Source: Thermus tenuipuniceus
Lineage (GTDB): Bacteria; Deinococcota; Deinococci; Deinococcales; Thermaceae
Length of the DNA stretch: 47,948 nt
Direction: 5' to 3'
NCBI RefSeq assembly: GCF_002964845.1
Contig: NZ_PRDA01000034.1
Span: 1-47,948, forward strand
Part shown: one piece after another, positions 1-9,504 of the stretch
Layout: every line of letters begins with the position of its first letter
How positions within the stretch are numbered: position 1 is the stretch's first letter
The notes under the pieces: generated by a model
What the model was told of the DNA's origin: nothing
Seen by the model: the letters and a program-made list of their open reading frames with translations, nothing else
The model's database searches: none
Program-made: the position numbers and the translations under genes

Positions 1-2
1 GG

Positions 3-18
3 CCCCCGCCTGCGGGGG
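3..18 (-). terminator. GC hairpin after lipoprotein gene
   Basis: CCCCC and GGGGG arms flank a six-base loop, 12 bases past the stop of the minus-strand lipoprotein gene. There is no clear U-tract and the window edge cuts off the context, so the terminator role is inferred from position only. Confidence 0.35.
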
Positions 19-29
19 GAAGGGGGTGT

Positions 30-443
30 TTATGCAGGGTATTCGGGAGGTGCAAGTTTTGAGATCTCCAAGTCGTCAGAGGGACCTACCCAATAGCAGT
101 TTCCGCCTATGCACTCGGCCTGCCCTCTGGGCAGGGGATTGGTGGCCAAGGGTACCAGATCTGGGGGCCGGACGGAGAAAAAAGCGTCCAGGCGCAGGTT
201 CAGGAGGGCCTGGAGGGCGCCAGGGTCAAGACCTTGAATGGAAGGTTGCCAGGAAGGAAGACCAAGACCCTGAAAAGCGTTTGCCAGTTCTTGGATCACC
301 TGCTGTACCTCTTCGCTCAGGGTTCCGAGGTTCTGTGCTGTTTCTTGGGGGGTGGCGTTGGCTTGGGGGATAGATTGCTGGGAGCATGCCACCAGCGCCA
401 AGCCGAGGAGACCTAGGCCTGCAGCGCGGATGACCTTTTTCAT
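30..443 (-). CDS. small putative lipoprotein
   Basis: A 137-residue protein with a lipoprotein signal: Lys2-Lys3, a hydrophobic stretch at residues 7-18 and a lipobox L-V-A-C at 17-20, so Cys20 would be acylated and the mature protein membrane-anchored. The mature part is rich in Gln, Pro and Leu, with a predicted helical segment around residues 40-60 and two cysteines (C-x4-C) near residues 111-116. I recognise no enzymatic family. The ATG at 443 is preceded by a good ribosome binding site, GAGGAGGT, 6 bases upstream, unlike the leaderless genes nearby. It is transcribed away from the P-loop gene at 550. Function unknown. Confidence 0.75.
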   Translation of the reverse strand: MKKVIRAAGLGLLGLALVACSQQSIPQANATPQETAQNLGTLSEEVQQVIQELANAFQGLGLPSWQPSIQGLDPGALQALLNLRLDAFFSVRPPDLVPLATNPLPRGQAECIGGNCYWVGPSDDLEISKLAPPEYPA

Positions 444-537
444 GGCTTTACCTCCTCATTCTGAAGTTCGGTGTTAGCTTGGTGTGAGCAGGGGAACCCT
501 AGTACTCTCACTTATATACCACGAAACCCCCTTAGGT

Positions 538-543
538 TACAAT
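538..543 (+). promoter_or_regulatory. -10 box of leaderless P-loop gene
   Basis: TACAAT lies 6 bases before the ATG at 550, so transcription should begin at or beside the start codon. No convincing -35 hexamer is visible 16-18 bases upstream. Confidence 0.5.
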
Positions 544-549
544 CCCTCC

Positions 550-1269
550 ATGGACCTTGCCTTCTATACCCCCTTTGCCCTCGAGCCCCGTCCCAACTTA
601 GTCCCCATAAAGGACCACCCCCTCCTCATCCTGGTGGGCCTCACCGGGGTGGGGAAGAGCACCCTGGTGGAGGCCTTGGGCTTTCCCCGGCTTCCTGACC
701 GGCGGGAGCTGGTGGACCTTTACGTCCTTCCCCGCTATGGGGCCAAGCCCCCCTTTCCCCGGGAGGAGCGCTTCCGGCTCACCCGGCGCTTCCGGGAGGA
801 GTTCCCGGGAGGGGTGGCGGAGGTGCTGGCCCGGGGGTTTGTGGAGCCCCGCTTCCCCCTTCTCTTCGACGGGCTTAGGGGGGAGGCGGAGGTGGCCTAT
901 GCGTTGGAGCATCTGCCCAAGGCGCTTTTCGTGGTCCTCCACGCCCGGGAGGCCACAAGGCTCAAGAGGCTCCTCGCCCGCCGCGACGCCTTTGACCGGG
1001 TGGAACTCCGTCCCGAGGAGCGGGCGGAGCTCCAGGCCCTGGCTGAGGGGGTCCTTTCCTCCGAGGAGCTGGAGGAGGCCCTGGCCCCTTGGGAAGAGGT
1101 CTTGGCCAAGCTCAAAATCGTGGCCGAGGAGAAGCGGAACTACGATCCCTTGGGTCCCTTGCACCTCCTTGAGGACCACCCCCGGGCCCTCATCCTGGAC
1201 ACGGAGAGGCTTTCCCTCGAGGAAGAGGTGGAGGCGGTTAGGGGCTTCCTCAGGCGGCTTGGCCTCTAA
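550..1269 (+). CDS. P-loop ATP-binding protein of unknown function
   Basis: A 239-residue protein starting at the ATG that follows TACAAT. The frame is open further upstream, but that part overlaps the promoter. A Walker A motif, G-L-T-G-V-G-K-S-T, is at residues 30-38, and a hydrophobic beta-strand followed by Asp ('PLLFDGLRG', about residues 100-108) could act as Walker B. The rest is charged and helical. The layout resembles small nucleotide kinases, but I cannot assign a substrate. It ends 9 bases before the enolase-superfamily gene, so the two are probably co-transcribed. Confidence 0.75.
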   Translation: MDLAFYTPFALEPRPNLVPIKDHPLLILVGLTGVGKSTLVEALGFPRLPDRRELVDLYVLPRYGAKPPFPREERFRLTRRFREEFPGGVAEVLARGFVEPRFPLLFDGLRGEAEVAYALEHLPKALFVVLHAREATRLKRLLARRDAFDRVELRPEERAELQALAEGVLSSEELEEALAPWEEVLAKLKIVAEEKRNYDPLGPLHLLEDHPRALILDTERLSLEEEVEAVRGFLRRLGL

Positions 1270-1278
1270 AATGGCCTC

Positions 1279-2358
1279 ATGGCGACCATCCGCGACCTCA
1301 GGCTGGTTCATTTCCGCATCCCCTTAAGGGCGCCTTTGCGCTGGGGTAAGGCCTCGGAGATGGCGGCCCTGGAGCATGCTCTTTTGCAGATGGAGCTCAG
1401 CGATGGCTCCCTGGGCCAGGCGGAGGTGGCCATCCGGCCTACCATCTACGGGGAAACCCTGGGGAGCGTGCGGGCGGGGCTGGAGTATCTGAAGCCTCGG
1501 CTTTTGGGCCTTGAGGCGGACGACCAGGAGGCTGTCCGGGCTGTCCTGGAGTCTTTTCCCTGCAACCTGGGCCTTAAAGGGGCCCTGGACCTCGCCCTTT
1601 GGGAGGCTTGGGCGAGAAGCGAGGGGGAGGAGCTTTACCAGGTATTGAAGCCCGCCAAGCACCGGGTGCGGGTGGCCTACATCCTGGGCATGGCCTCGGA
1701 GGAGGAGATGCTTTTAGATGCCCGCATGGCCTACGAGGCGGGGGTGCGGGTCTTCAAGGTGAAGGTGGGCCGGGACCTGGAGGAGGATGGCCGGAAGATC
1801 GGCCGCCTTAAGGAAGCCTTCCCCGACGCCGAGCTTTACGCCGACGCCAACGAAACCCTTTCCCCCAAGGAGGCGGAGCGCTACCTCCTTGCCTGGAAGG
1901 AAATGGGCCTCCTCTACGTGGAAGAGCCCCTGCCCATTGAGGAGGTGGAGGCCAGGAGGAAGCTAAGGGAGAAGAAAATCCTTCCCTTCATCGCCGACGA
2001 CTCGGCTATGACCCCCAAGGACCTCCGCCGGGAGCTTCTTCTGGACACCTTTGACGTCCTGAACTTGAAGCCCGCCCGCACCGGCATCACCTGGACCTTG
2101 GAGATGCTCGCCCTGGCGCGGGAAAAGGGCAAACGGGCCATGGTGGGAAGCCAGGCGCAAAGTTCCTTTGGCGCCTACCAGTCGGCGCTTCTGGCCTTCC
2201 AACAGGGGGTTACCGAACCCAACGAGCTGGCCTTCCACCTGAAGGCGGGAGGGGGGTTCCTGGACTTCCCCGCCTTCCGCCAGGGGTGGCTTTACTGGGA
2301 GGACTTGGTGGAGGCCCGGTTTGAGGAGGGGGCCTTTCAGCGGTATGCCCTAGAGTAG
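1279..2358 (+). CDS. enolase-superfamily enzyme (muconate cycloisomerase / dipeptide epimerase / MenC type)
   Basis: A 359-residue member of the mandelate racemase/muconate lactonizing branch. The N-terminal capping domain covers about residues 1-125 and the barrel the rest. Catalytic features are visible: K160-x-K162 at the end of the second barrel strand, metal ligands D189 (D-A-N), E215 or E216 (E-E-P) and D240 (A-D-D-S), and K264 on the opposite face. This Lys/Lys pattern fits cycloisomerases, o-succinylbenzoate synthases and N-acylamino-acid racemases or dipeptide epimerases. No menaquinone or peptidoglycan gene nearby decides the substrate. Its 3' end overlaps the convergent HAD gene by 9 bases. 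Confidence 0.85.
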   Translation: MATIRDLRLVHFRIPLRAPLRWGKASEMAALEHALLQMELSDGSLGQAEVAIRPTIYGETLGSVRAGLEYLKPRLLGLEADDQEAVRAVLESFPCNLGLKGALDLALWEAWARSEGEELYQVLKPAKHRVRVAYILGMASEEEMLLDARMAYEAGVRVFKVKVGRDLEEDGRKIGRLKEAFPDAELYADANETLSPKEAERYLLAWKEMGLLYVEEPLPIEEVEARRKLREKKILPFIADDSAMTPKDLRRELLLDTFDVLNLKPARTGITWTLEMLALAREKGKRAMVGSQAQSSFGAYQSALLAFQQGVTEPNELAFHLKAGGGFLDFPAFRQGWLYWEDLVEARFEEGAFQRYALE

Positions 2359-2976
2359 CTCCATGGCCTTCCTGAAGTCCTGGAGGACCCCCCAGGCTCC
2401 CGCCTCGAGGAGGGCTTCCTCCTTGTGCCCCGTGAGCAGGGCGTAGGTAGGTATCCCCGCCCCCACGGCGCTCCTCACCCCGGAAGGGGAGTCCTCAAAG
2501 GCTAGGGCTTCCCGGGGGGTGAGGCCCAGGTGCCTTAGGGCCACCCGGTAGGGCAAGGGGTCGGGCTTGCCCCGGCCCACCTCCTCCGCCAGGACCAGAA
2601 GGGGCGGGTTCAAACCCAGGGCCTTCAACACATGGCGGGTGTTCTCCCGGGGAGCGTTGGTCACCACCCCCCAGGTGAGGCTCCTGGCCTGGGCCTTTTC
2701 CAGAAGCTCCTTAAGGCCAGGCATGGGCTTGAGGTTCAGGGCCAGCTCTCGGAAGCGAGCTTCCTTGGCCTCGATGAGCCTTCGGGCTTCCTCTCCCTCC
2801 AGCCCCAAAAGGTCTTTTACGATCTCGGGGTTAAGGCGGCCGGAGATGCGCTGGCGGTAGAAGTCCTCGTTCACCTCGAGGCCATAGGGCGCCAAGACCT
2901 CCCGCCAGGCCAGAAGGTGCAGGGGATCAGTGTCGGCCAAGGTGCCGTCCAGGTCGAAGAGAAGGGCCTTAAGCAT
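2350..2976 (-). CDS. HAD-family phosphatase (beta-phosphoglucomutase-like)
   Basis: A 208-residue HAD hydrolase. Motif I D-L-D-G-T has nucleophile Asp8 and acid/base Asp10. A helical cap follows, then motif II Thr in 'VVTNAP', and motifs III/IV are a Lys ('GKPDP') and an acidic 'FEDSPSGV'. This is the subfamily I layout of beta-phosphoglucomutase and phosphoglycolate phosphatase. The substrate cannot be told. The start overlaps the upstream MFS gene by 8 bases, indicating translational coupling. Confidence 0.85.
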   Translation of the reverse strand: MLKALLFDLDGTLADTDPLHLLAWREVLAPYGLEVNEDFYRQRISGRLNPEIVKDLLGLEGEEARRLIEAKEARFRELALNLKPMPGLKELLEKAQARSLTWGVVTNAPRENTRHVLKALGLNPPLLVLAEEVGRGKPDPLPYRVALRHLGLTPREALAFEDSPSGVRSAVGAGIPTYALLTGHKEEALLEAGAWGVLQDFRKAMELL

Positions 2977-4018
2977 GGACAGCCCTCCGTTCCAAGCTGG
3001 AAACCATCAGGAAAAGGCCCAGGGCCAGGCCGAGAAGCCCATAGGGGATGCCAGGTGTGGGCAGAAGGGCAAAGAGGGCTGGGATCAAGGTGCTTCCCGT
3101 GGCGCCTGCATAGAGCAAACCCCCCAGAGCCCGGTGGCCGAAGCGGGCCTGCACCAGGGCAAAAAGGGTGGAAAAAAGGGGACCCAGGAGAAAGCCAGCC
3201 AAGGGGAAGAGGAGGGCGGTGGGGGGCAGGAGGTTGAGGAAAAGGAGGGCGAGGACTCCGAGAAGGAGACCCCTCAGGGCAGCCAGGGGCTTTTGCGCCA
3301 CCGGTTTGGCCAGGAAAAGGCGGCCCATAGCCAGAAAGAGCCAGTACAGGGAGAGAAGCACCCCTCCCATAGGGGTGGGGTGGCCGAGGCGTTCCAGCCA
3401 GACCCGGTTCCAGGTGGCTAGGGCTCCTTCCAGACCGGTGTAGATGGCCACGGCCAGGAGGAAGGGCCAAAGCCCCCGCCCTTGCTCCTTGGGCACCTGG
3501 GCTACCTGAGGGGCTCCCCAGAGGAGAAGGGCCCCTATCCAGGCCAGGAGGCCCGCCAGAAACAACACGGCGCCGTAGGGCAACAGGGTGAGGGCGAAGG
3601 GGGTGAAGACCGCCCCCAAGCCGAAGGCCACGTTCACCCGGTTCAGGAGTTCCACCCGTTTCCTGGGGTAAAGCTCCCCCACCAGGCTGTTGCCGTGCAC
3701 GTTCATCAACCCTTCCCCGAGCCCCAGGAGGAAGGCCAGGGCCACCACCAAGGGGAAGGAAGGGGTCAGGGCCACCCCCCATAAGGCCAGGCCCACGAGC
3801 CCCAAGGCGGCGGGAAGAAGGGGGTGGCGCTTCTCCCCTTGGGCCAGGCGCACCCCCAGGAGAAGCCCCAGGAGGAGGGCGATGAAGAACCAGGAAACCT
3901 CCTCTCCCACCCCGTAGCGCCCTCGCCAAACGGGCAGGGCCGCCCCGGGCAGGGCCACGATCATCCCCACGAGGAAAAGCGCCAGGAAGGAGCCCCAGAA
4001 AAAGCGCACGTCCGCCAT
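2969..4018 (-). CDS. MFS transporter
   Basis: A 349-residue, highly hydrophobic protein with about 11-12 membrane segments. It has the MFS signature region after TM2-TM3 ('LLLGVRLAQGEKRHP') and 'GLGEGLMNVHGN' in TM5, features of sugar/drug MFS carriers. I chose ATG 4018 because it has a purine-rich AGGAAGGGGGAG directly upstream; an in-frame TTG at 4045 is the alternative. Divergent from ygfZ and coupled to the HAD phosphatase, so the pair may import and dephosphorylate one substrate (inference). Confidence 0.8.
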   Translation of the reverse strand: MADVRFFWGSFLALFLVGMIVALPGAALPVWRGRYGVGEEVSWFFIALLLGLLLGVRLAQGEKRHPLLPAALGLVGLALWGVALTPSFPLVVALAFLLGLGEGLMNVHGNSLVGELYPRKRVELLNRVNVAFGLGAVFTPFALTLLPYGAVLFLAGLLAWIGALLLWGAPQVAQVPKEQGRGLWPFLLAVAIYTGLEGALATWNRVWLERLGHPTPMGGVLLSLYWLFLAMGRLFLAKPVAQKPLAALRGLLLGVLALLFLNLLPPTALLFPLAGFLLGPLFSTLFALVQARFGHRALGGLLYAGATGSTLIPALFALLPTPGIPYGLLGLALGLFLMVSSLERRAVHA

Positions 4019-4030
4019 TCTCCCCCTTCC

Positions 4031-4044
4031 TGACCCTTTGGTCA
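4031..4044. promoter_or_regulatory. palindrome TGACC-N4-GGTCA between divergent MFS and ygfZ
   Basis: A perfect 5-bp inverted repeat with a 4-bp spacer lies in the divergent promoter region, just upstream of the AATAAT -10 box of ygfZ. The same half-sites with the same spacer recur at 31024-31037, which suggests one regulator, probably a TetR-type dimer, serving both loci (inference). Confidence 0.4.
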
Positions 4045-4049
4045 ATAAT
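4044..4049 (+). promoter_or_regulatory. -10 box of ygfZ-cinA-thpR-recA cluster
   Basis: AATAAT matches the -10 consensus at five of six bases and ends 7 bases before ATG 4057, giving a leaderless start and supporting 4057 over the in-frame ATG at 4048. Confidence 0.5.
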
Positions 4050-4056
4050 GGGAGGC

Positions 4057-4836
4057 ATGGAGGCGGCCCTGGAAAAGGCCCTGGTGGGCGAGGGGTATTT
4101 CGCCTTCCCAGGGGTTTTACTGGTGCGGGGGCCTGACGCCTTTCCCTTCCTCCAGGGCCAGGCTACCCGGGACCTCAGGCGGCTTTCGGAGCCGGCGGGG
4201 ACCCTCTTCCTCAACCATCGGGGCCAGATAGAGGAGGCGGCCACGGTGTTCGTGCACGAGGAAGGCTTTCTTTTGGCTCCCTGGGGCACCTTGGAGGGCT
4301 TAAGGGCCCGGCTGAAGCGTTACATCGTCTTTGACCAGGTGGAGCTTCTGGAACTTCCCCTTTACCGGCGCCTCCATGCTGATGGGCGGGAGGAAGTGGC
4401 GGAAAGCGGGGAGGGGGCCCATCCCGCTGGGGTTTATCCCCTTTACACCTTGCTTAAGGGCCTTCCGCTCCCGTCCGATATTCGTGGGGAGCTTCCCCAG
4501 AGCGTGGGGCTTCTCCACCTGGTGGACTACGGCAAGGGGTGTTATGTGGGCCAGGAGATCATGGCCCGCCTCGAGGGGAAGGAGGTGCACCATCACCTGG
4601 TGGGCCTAAGGGGGCTTTCCCCTACCCAAGAAGCCCCCTTTGACCTCCTGCTGGAGGGGCGCAAGGTGGGGGAGGCCAAGCGGGTGATGGAAACGCCCTT
4701 CGGGGTTTTGGGCCTTGCCGTGATGCGCAAGGAGGTGCCCCTAGGGGCGGTGGTGGAGGGGGGTGGGGGGCGCTTTCGGGTGGAGCCCCTGCCCTTTGAG
4801 GAGGTGGCATGGAGCGGGCGGAGATCATCGGGGTAG
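4057..4836 (+). CDS. ygfZ: YgfZ/GcvT-like folate-binding protein
   Basis: A 259-residue member of the YgfZ family, which uses tetrahydrofolate to support maintenance or repair of iron-sulfur proteins and is related to glycine-cleavage T protein. The diagnostic K-G-C-Y-V-G-Q-E motif is at residues 160-167, with the conserved Cys at 162. The protein is shorter than E. coli YgfZ but contains the full folate-binding fold and a short C-terminal barrel. It starts at ATG 4057, 7 bases after AATAAT. Its last 28 bases overlap cinA. Confidence 0.85.
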   Translation: MEAALEKALVGEGYFAFPGVLLVRGPDAFPFLQGQATRDLRRLSEPAGTLFLNHRGQIEEAATVFVHEEGFLLAPWGTLEGLRARLKRYIVFDQVELLELPLYRRLHADGREEVAESGEGAHPAGVYPLYTLLKGLPLPSDIRGELPQSVGLLHLVDYGKGCYVGQEIMARLEGKEVHHHLVGLRGLSPTQEAPFDLLLEGRKVGEAKRVMETPFGVLGLAVMRKEVPLGAVVEGGGGRFRVEPLPFEEVAWSGRRSSG

Positions 4837-5993
4837 GCACGGAGCTCATCTACGGGGAGACCCTGGACACCAACACGGCGGAGATCGCCAGGAGCCTCGA
4901 GGCCTACGCCCTCAAGGTGGAAAGGACCCTCAGGGTGGTGGACGAGCCCCTCCCCTTGGCCCGGGAGGTGGGCCAGGCCTGGGAGCGGGCGAGGCTTTTG
5001 GTGCTTTCCGGGGGCCTGGGCCCCACCCCCGACGACGTGACCCGGGAGGCGGTGGCCGAGGCCTTGGGGGAGCCCTTGGTGTTGGACGAGGAGATGCTTT
5101 CGGAGGTTGAGGCCGTCTTCCGGGCCCGGGGTCGGAGCATGCCCGAGGCCAACCGCAAGCAAGCCTTGAGGATCCCTTCGGCCACCTGGCTTAAAAACCC
5201 CAGGGGCACCGCCCCCGGCTGGTGGGTGCGGAAGGAGGGGAAAGACCTGATCCTTCTGCCCGGGCCTCCCCCTGAGTGGCGGCCCATGTGGGAGGAGGTG
5301 TTGCCCAAGCTGAACCTCCCCCGCCGCCCCTACGCCAAGCGGGTTTTGAAGACCTGGGGCATCGGGGAGTCGGAGATCGTGGAGCGGCTTGGGGAGCTTT
5401 TCAAGCGGGAGGCGGAGGTGGAGGTGGGCACTTACCCCAAGCTCCAGGGGGTGGAAGTGGTGATCCGGGGCCGGGAGGATCGGGTGGCCGACCTTACGGA
5501 AAGGATCCGGAAGCGGCTTTTTAAGGAGATCTGGGGCGAGGGGGACCTCACCCTGGCCGAGGCGGTGAAGCGCCGCCTGGAGCTGGAAGGGGCCACCCTT
5601 GCCACCATGGAAAGCCTCACCGGGGGGCTTCTGGGGGCGGAGATCACCCGAATTGCCGGGGCAAGCCGCTTCTATTTGGGGGGCGTGGTATCCTATTCCG
5701 TAGGGGCCAAGGCCCGCTTCGGTGTGCCGGAGGAACTCCTCGCCAAGACGGTCTCCGCCGAGACGGCCAAGGCCATGGCGGAGGCCGCTCGGGTGCTTTT
5801 CGGTTCCACCTACGCCCTTTCCACCACGGGGGTGGCGGGACCGGACCCCTTGGAGGGCGAGCCCGTGGGCACGGTCTTCGTGGCCCTGGCGGGGCCTAAG
5901 GGGACGGAGGTGCGCCGCTACCGCTTCCCCGGGGACCGGGAGGTGGTGCGGCTCCGAAGCGTTTATGCCGCCTTGGCCTTGCTCCTGACATGA
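4809..5993 (+). CDS. cinA: CinA, competence/damage-inducible protein; NMN deamidase-type
   Basis: A 394-residue, full-length two-domain CinA. The N-terminal MoaB-like (COG1058) domain spans about residues 1-170, with '[13 protein letters not shown]' and '[12 protein letters not shown]'. The C-terminal domain spans about 240-394, with '[13 protein letters not shown]' and 'STTGVAGP', the part with pyridine-nucleotide (NMN) deamidase activity in family members. The N-terminal domain is related to ADP-ribose pyrophosphatase activity. It is embedded between ygfZ (28-base overlap) and thpR (ATGA overlap) and lies upstream of recA, the arrangement that gave CinA its competence name. Confidence 0.93.
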   Translation: MERAEIIGVGTELIYGETLDTNTAEIARSLEAYALKVERTLRVVDEPLPLAREVGQAWERARLLVLSGGLGPTPDDVTREAVAEALGEPLVLDEEMLSEVEAVFRARGRSMPEANRKQALRIPSATWLKNPRGTAPGWWVRKEGKDLILLPGPPPEWRPMWEEVLPKLNLPRRPYAKRVLKTWGIGESEIVERLGELFKREAEVEVGTYPKLQGVEVVIRGREDRVADLTERIRKRLFKEIWGEGDLTLAEAVKRRLELEGATLATMESLTGGLLGAEITRIAGASRFYLGGVVSYSVGAKARFGVPEELLAKTVSAETAKAMAEAARVLFGSTYALSTTGVAGPDPLEGEPVGTVFVALAGPKGTEVRRYRFPGDREVVRLRSVYAALALLLT

Positions 5994-6583
5994 GGCTCTT
6001 CTACGCGGTCTTCCTTCCTGAAGAGGTGAAGCGAGCCTTGGTGGAGGCTCAGGGGCGGGTGGCCCGCTACAAGGGGTGGAAGGAGGTGGTGCCCCATCAG
6101 CTCCACCTTACCCTTCTCTTCCTGGGGGAAAGGCCGGAGGAGGACTTGGAGGACCTTTTGGCCCTGGGCCACCGGCTGGGCCGGCTCCATCCTCCCTTCA
6201 CCGCCCGCATCCGGGGCACGGGTTACTTCCCCAACGAGGGCACCCCCAGGGTCTGGTTCGCCAAGGCGGAAGGGGAGGGGTTTGCCCCTTTGGCGGAGGG
6301 GCTTCGGGAAGGGGTGCGGGAGTTGCTGGGGGAGGAGGCGCTTCTGGCAGGTGGGGATAAGTCCTTCAAGCCCCACATCACCCTGGCCCGGCGCAAGGCT
6401 CCTGCCCCCCGGGTGCCCCCGGTGGTCTTCGGCGTGGAGTGGCCGGTAAGGGAGTTTGCCCTGGTGCGCTCGGAGCTTAAGCCCAAGGGGCCCGTCTATA
6501 CCATTTTGGAAAAGTTCCCTTTGCGAGGTGACCATGGACGAGAACAAGAGGAAAGCGCTGGAAAACGCTCTCAAGACCATTGA
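5990..6583 (+). CDS. thpR: RNA 2',3'-cyclic phosphodiesterase (2H family, LigT)
   Basis: A 197-residue 2H phosphoesterase with the two defining H-x-T-L tetrapeptides: H39-L-T-L and H129-I-T-L. These hold the cyclic phosphate of RNA ends; the family opens 2',3'-cyclic phosphates and in vitro ligates 2'-5' RNA. It starts in an ATGA overlap with cinA. Its last 50 bases overlap the beginning of recA, so the C-terminal tail beyond about residue 181 is read from recA codons in another frame and is unlikely to be conserved. Confidence 0.9.
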   Translation: MRLFYAVFLPEEVKRALVEAQGRVARYKGWKEVVPHQLHLTLLFLGERPEEDLEDLLALGHRLGRLHPPFTARIRGTGYFPNEGTPRVWFAKAEGEGFAPLAEGLREGVRELLGEEALLAGGDKSFKPHITLARRKAPAPRVPPVVFGVEWPVREFALVRSELKPKGPVYTILEKFPLRGDHGREQEESAGKRSQDH

Positions 6584-7556
6584 GAAGGAGTTCGGCAAGG
6601 GCGCGGTCATGCGCCTGGGGGAGATGCCCAAGCTGCAGGTGGATGTGATCCCCACGGGTTCCTTGGGTCTGGATCTGGCCTTGGGGATCGGGGGCATTCC
6701 CCGGGGAAGGGTTATCGAGATCTACGGCCCCGAGTCCGGGGGGAAGACCACCTTGGCCCTCACCATCATCGCCCAGGCCCAGAAGCAGGGGGGTGTGGCG
6801 GCCTTCGTGGACGCGGAGCACGCCCTGGACCCCCTATACGCCCAGAAGCTGGGGGTCAAGGTGGAGGACCTGCTGGTCTCCCAGCCGGACACGGGGGAGC
6901 AGGCCCTGGAGATCGTGGAGCTTCTCGCCCGCTCGGGGGCGGTGGACGTGATCGTGGTGGACTCGGTGGCCGCTTTGGTGCCCAAGGCGGAGATCGAGGG
7001 GGAGATGGGGGACCAGCACGTGGGCTTGCAGGCCAGGCTCATGAGCCAGGCCCTGCGCAAGCTCACCGCGGTCCTCTCCAAGAGCAACACCGCCGCCATC
7101 TTTATCAACCAGGTGCGGGAGAAGGTGGGGGTGATGTACGGCAACCCCGAGACCACCCCCGGCGGCCGGGCCCTTAAGTTCTACTCCAGTGTGCGCCTAG
7201 ATGTGCGCAAAAGCGGCCAGCCCATCAAGGTGGGGAACGAGGCGGTGGGCATCCGGGTCAAGGTGAAGGTGGTGAAGAACAAGCTGGCCCCACCCTTCCG
7301 CGAGGCGGAGCTGGAGATCTACTTCGGCAAGGGACTGGATCCGGTCATGGACCTGGTGAACGTGGCCGTGGCGGCCAACGTGATCGAGAAGGCGGGAAGC
7401 TGGTTCTCCTACGGGGAGATCCGCCTGGGCCAGGGGAAGGAGAAGGCGGCGGACTACCTGCGGGAGCGGCCCGAGCTTCTGGAGGAGATCCGGGCCAAGG
7501 TGCTGGAGAGGGCCCACGAGGTGGTGCTCGCGGGCAGCGAGGAAGGGGAGGAGTAG
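6534..7556 (+). CDS. recA: RecA recombinase
   Basis: A 340-residue RecA, the usual length in Thermus. Walker [10 protein letters not shown] is at residues 65-73, followed by the '[15 protein letters not shown]' Walker B region, loop L1 '[18 protein letters not shown]', the '[27 protein letters not shown]' region with loop L2, and a C-terminal domain. It forms ATP-dependent filaments on single-stranded DNA for recombination and repair. ATG 6534 was chosen over the longer open frame because GAGGTG sits 3 bases upstream and the N-terminus then matches the family. No LexA/SOS box is evident. Translation probably continues into rny, whose ATG abuts the TAG stop. Confidence 0.97.
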   Translation: MDENKRKALENALKTIEKEFGKGAVMRLGEMPKLQVDVIPTGSLGLDLALGIGGIPRGRVIEIYGPESGGKTTLALTIIAQAQKQGGVAAFVDAEHALDPLYAQKLGVKVEDLLVSQPDTGEQALEIVELLARSGAVDVIVVDSVAALVPKAEIEGEMGDQHVGLQARLMSQALRKLTAVLSKSNTAAIFINQVREKVGVMYGNPETTPGGRALKFYSSVRLDVRKSGQPIKVGNEAVGIRVKVKVVKNKLAPPFREAELEIYFGKGLDPVMDLVNVAVAANVIEKAGSWFSYGEIRLGQGKEKAADYLRERPELLEEIRAKVLERAHEVVLAGSEEGEE

Positions 7557-9287
7557 ATGACCCTGACCCTTTTGGACCTGGGGCTTCTCCTCCTGGTCTT
7601 GGTCCTCTTGGGGGCCCTGTTCCTTCGGCGCAAGGGGGAGGACCGCGCGGGGGAGGAGGCCCAAAGGCTCCTCGAGGCCGCCAGGGGGGAGGCCAGGGAG
7701 GCCCTCGAGGCGGCCCGCAAGGAAGCCAGGGAGATCCTGGAAGCCGCCCGGGCCGAGGCCAGGACCCTGCGCCAGGAGGCCGAGGAGCGGGCCAAGGCCT
7801 TGCGCCAGGAGCTGGAGGCGGAGCTTAAGCGCCGTTCGGAGGCCTTGGAGGCCGAGGCCAAAAAGCGCTTGCAGGAGGCGGAAGAGCGCCTGAGGAGCGA
7901 GCGGGAGGAGCTTAAGGGCGAGCGGGAGAGGCTTCGGGCCTTGCAGGAGGAGCTTAAGGCGGAAAGGGAGCGCCTCAAGGGGGAGCGGGAGGAGCTGAGG
8001 CGGGAAGCGGAAAGGCTTTCCAAGCGGGGCGAGGCCTTGGACGCCCGGGCCCTCAAGCTGGATGCCCTGGAGGAGGCCCTTTCCAAGCGGGAGGAGGCGC
8101 TTAAGGCCCAGGAGGCCCTTCTGCAGGAGAAGGAACGGGAGGTGGAACGGAGGCTTCACGAGGTGGCGGGCCTTTCCCCAGAAGAGGCCCGGCGCCTCAT
8201 TCTGGAGAGGCTGGACCGGGAGCTGGAGGAGGAGAAGGCCCAGAGGGTGCGGGCAGCCTTGGAAAAAGTGCGCCTCGAGGCCCGCAAGGAAGCCCAAAAG
8301 ATCCTGGCCCAGGCCATGCAGCGCCAGGCCTCGGAAACCGCAGCCCAGCTGGCGGTCTCCGTGGTGCCCATTCCCTCCGATGCCATGAAGGGCAGGATCA
8401 TCGGGCGGGAGGGGCGGAACATCCGCACCTTTGAGGCCTTGACCGGGGTGGACCTCATCATCGACGACACGCCGGAGGCCGTGCTCCTTTCCTCCTTCAA
8501 CCCCATCCGCCGGGAGATCGCCCGCATGGCCCTGGAGGAGCTCTTGAAGGACGGGCGCATCCACCCGAGCCGCATCGAGGAGGTGGTGGAGAAGGCCAAG
8601 CAGGAGATGAAGACCTTCATCTACGAACGGGGCGAGGAGGCTGCCCTCGAGGCCGGGGTGGTGGGGTTAAAGCCTGGCCTCATCCAGCTTCTCGGCCGGC
8701 TCCACTTCCGCTCCAGCTATGGCCAGAACGTCCTCAAGCACTCGGTGCAGGTGGCCCACCTGTGCGGGATCATGGCCGCGGAGCTGGGCCTGGATGCCGC
8801 CTTGGCCCGACGGGCGGGGCTTTTGCACGACATCGGCAAGAGCGTGGACCGGGAGGTGGAGGGAAGCCACGTGGAGATCGGCATCGCCCTGGCCCGCCGC
8901 TTCGGGGAACCCGCGGAGGTCATAGACGGCATCGCCCACCACCATGACCCCGAGAATGCGGAAACCGTGTATGCCGTTTTGGTGGCGGCCGCCGACGCCC
9001 TTTCCGCCGCCCGGCCCGGGGCCAGGCGGGAGAGTCTGGAGGAGTACCTGCAGCGCCTCGAGGCCCTGGAACGCATCGCCCTTTCCTTCCCCGGGGTGGA
9101 AACCGCCTTTGCCGTGCAGGCGGGAAGGGAGGTGAGGGTCATCGTCAAGCCCGACAAGATCACGGACGCCAAGGCAACCCTTCTGGCCCGGGAAATCGCC
9201 AACCGCATCGAGCGGGAGATGAACTATCCGGGCCAGGTGCAGGTGACCGTGGTGCGGGAGACCCGGGCGGTGGAGTACGCTAGGTGA
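7557..9287 (+). CDS. rny: ribonuclease Y
   Basis: A 576-residue endoribonuclease that starts mRNA decay at the membrane. It has an N-terminal membrane anchor (about residues 2-22), then a long, highly charged coiled coil (about 25-260) rich in Ala, Glu, Arg and Leu, a KH RNA-binding domain ('[12 protein letters not shown]', near 278-289) and an HD domain with metal-binding H424-D425 ('HDIGK') and a downstream 'AHHHD'. The domain order is canonical. Its ATG follows the recA stop with no gap. The coiled coil causes long spurious open frames on the other strand. Confidence 0.95.
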   Translation: MTLTLLDLGLLLLVLVLLGALFLRRKGEDRAGEEAQRLLEAARGEAREALEAARKEAREILEAARAEARTLRQEAEERAKALRQELEAELKRRSEALEAEAKKRLQEAEERLRSEREELKGERERLRALQEELKAERERLKGEREELRREAERLSKRGEALDARALKLDALEEALSKREEALKAQEALLQEKEREVERRLHEVAGLSPEEARRLILERLDRELEEEKAQRVRAALEKVRLEARKEAQKILAQAMQRQASETAAQLAVSVVPIPSDAMKGRIIGREGRNIRTFEALTGVDLIIDDTPEAVLLSSFNPIRREIARMALEELLKDGRIHPSRIEEVVEKAKQEMKTFIYERGEEAALEAGVVGLKPGLIQLLGRLHFRSSYGQNVLKHSVQVAHLCGIMAAELGLDAALARRAGLLHDIGKSVDREVEGSHVEIGIALARRFGEPAEVIDGIAHHHDPENAETVYAVLVAAADALSAARPGARRESLEEYLQRLEALERIALSFPGVETAFAVQAGREVRVIVKPDKITDAKATLLAREIANRIEREMNYPGQVQVTVVRETRAVEYAR

Positions 9288-9288
9288 C

Positions 9289-9504
9289 ATGGACTGGCGT
9301 GAGCGCATCACCGTGGACCCGGAGGTCATGGGGGGACGACCCTGCATCCGGGGTATGCGCTTTCCTGTGGCCACGCTCCTGCAACTCCTCAAGCACCAGA
9401 CGCCCGAGGAAATACTTCAGGTTCCTTACCTGGAACGGGAGGACCTGGAAGCTGCTTCGGATTTCGCCGCTTATCTCGCTGAGGGGCGAGAGGTGGTCCT
9501 TTGA
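9289..9504 (+). CDS. DUF433 antitoxin-like protein
   Basis: A 71-residue protein of the DUF433 family, a small helix-turn-helix fold often paired with a PIN-like DUF5615 toxin. Seen: 'ERITVDPEVMGGRPCIRGMRFPV', then a recognition-helix-like segment ('PEEILQVPYLEREDLEAA'). This matches the family's 'DPEVxxGKPxIxGTRI' pattern. It begins one base after rny and is intact. Its TGA stop overlaps a TTG start of the decayed DUF5615 partner (TTGA), the coupling expected for such modules. With the toxin broken it may be a relic. Confidence 0.8.
   Translation: MDWRERITVDPEVMGGRPCIRGMRFPVATLLQLLKHQTPEEILQVPYLEREDLEAASDFAAYLAEGREVVL

Noticed and set aside
4040-4045. TTGACC as a -35 box for the MFS gene
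   Set aside because: The matching -10 position would fall on the start codon at 4018, so initiation there would cut off the gene; the bases are better explained as part of the palindrome.
2871-4289. 472-codon minus-strand frame spanning the HAD, MFS and ygfZ region
   Set aside because: Arg/Pro/Gly-rich composition typical of an out-of-frame shadow; the MFS and HAD frames account for the same DNA.
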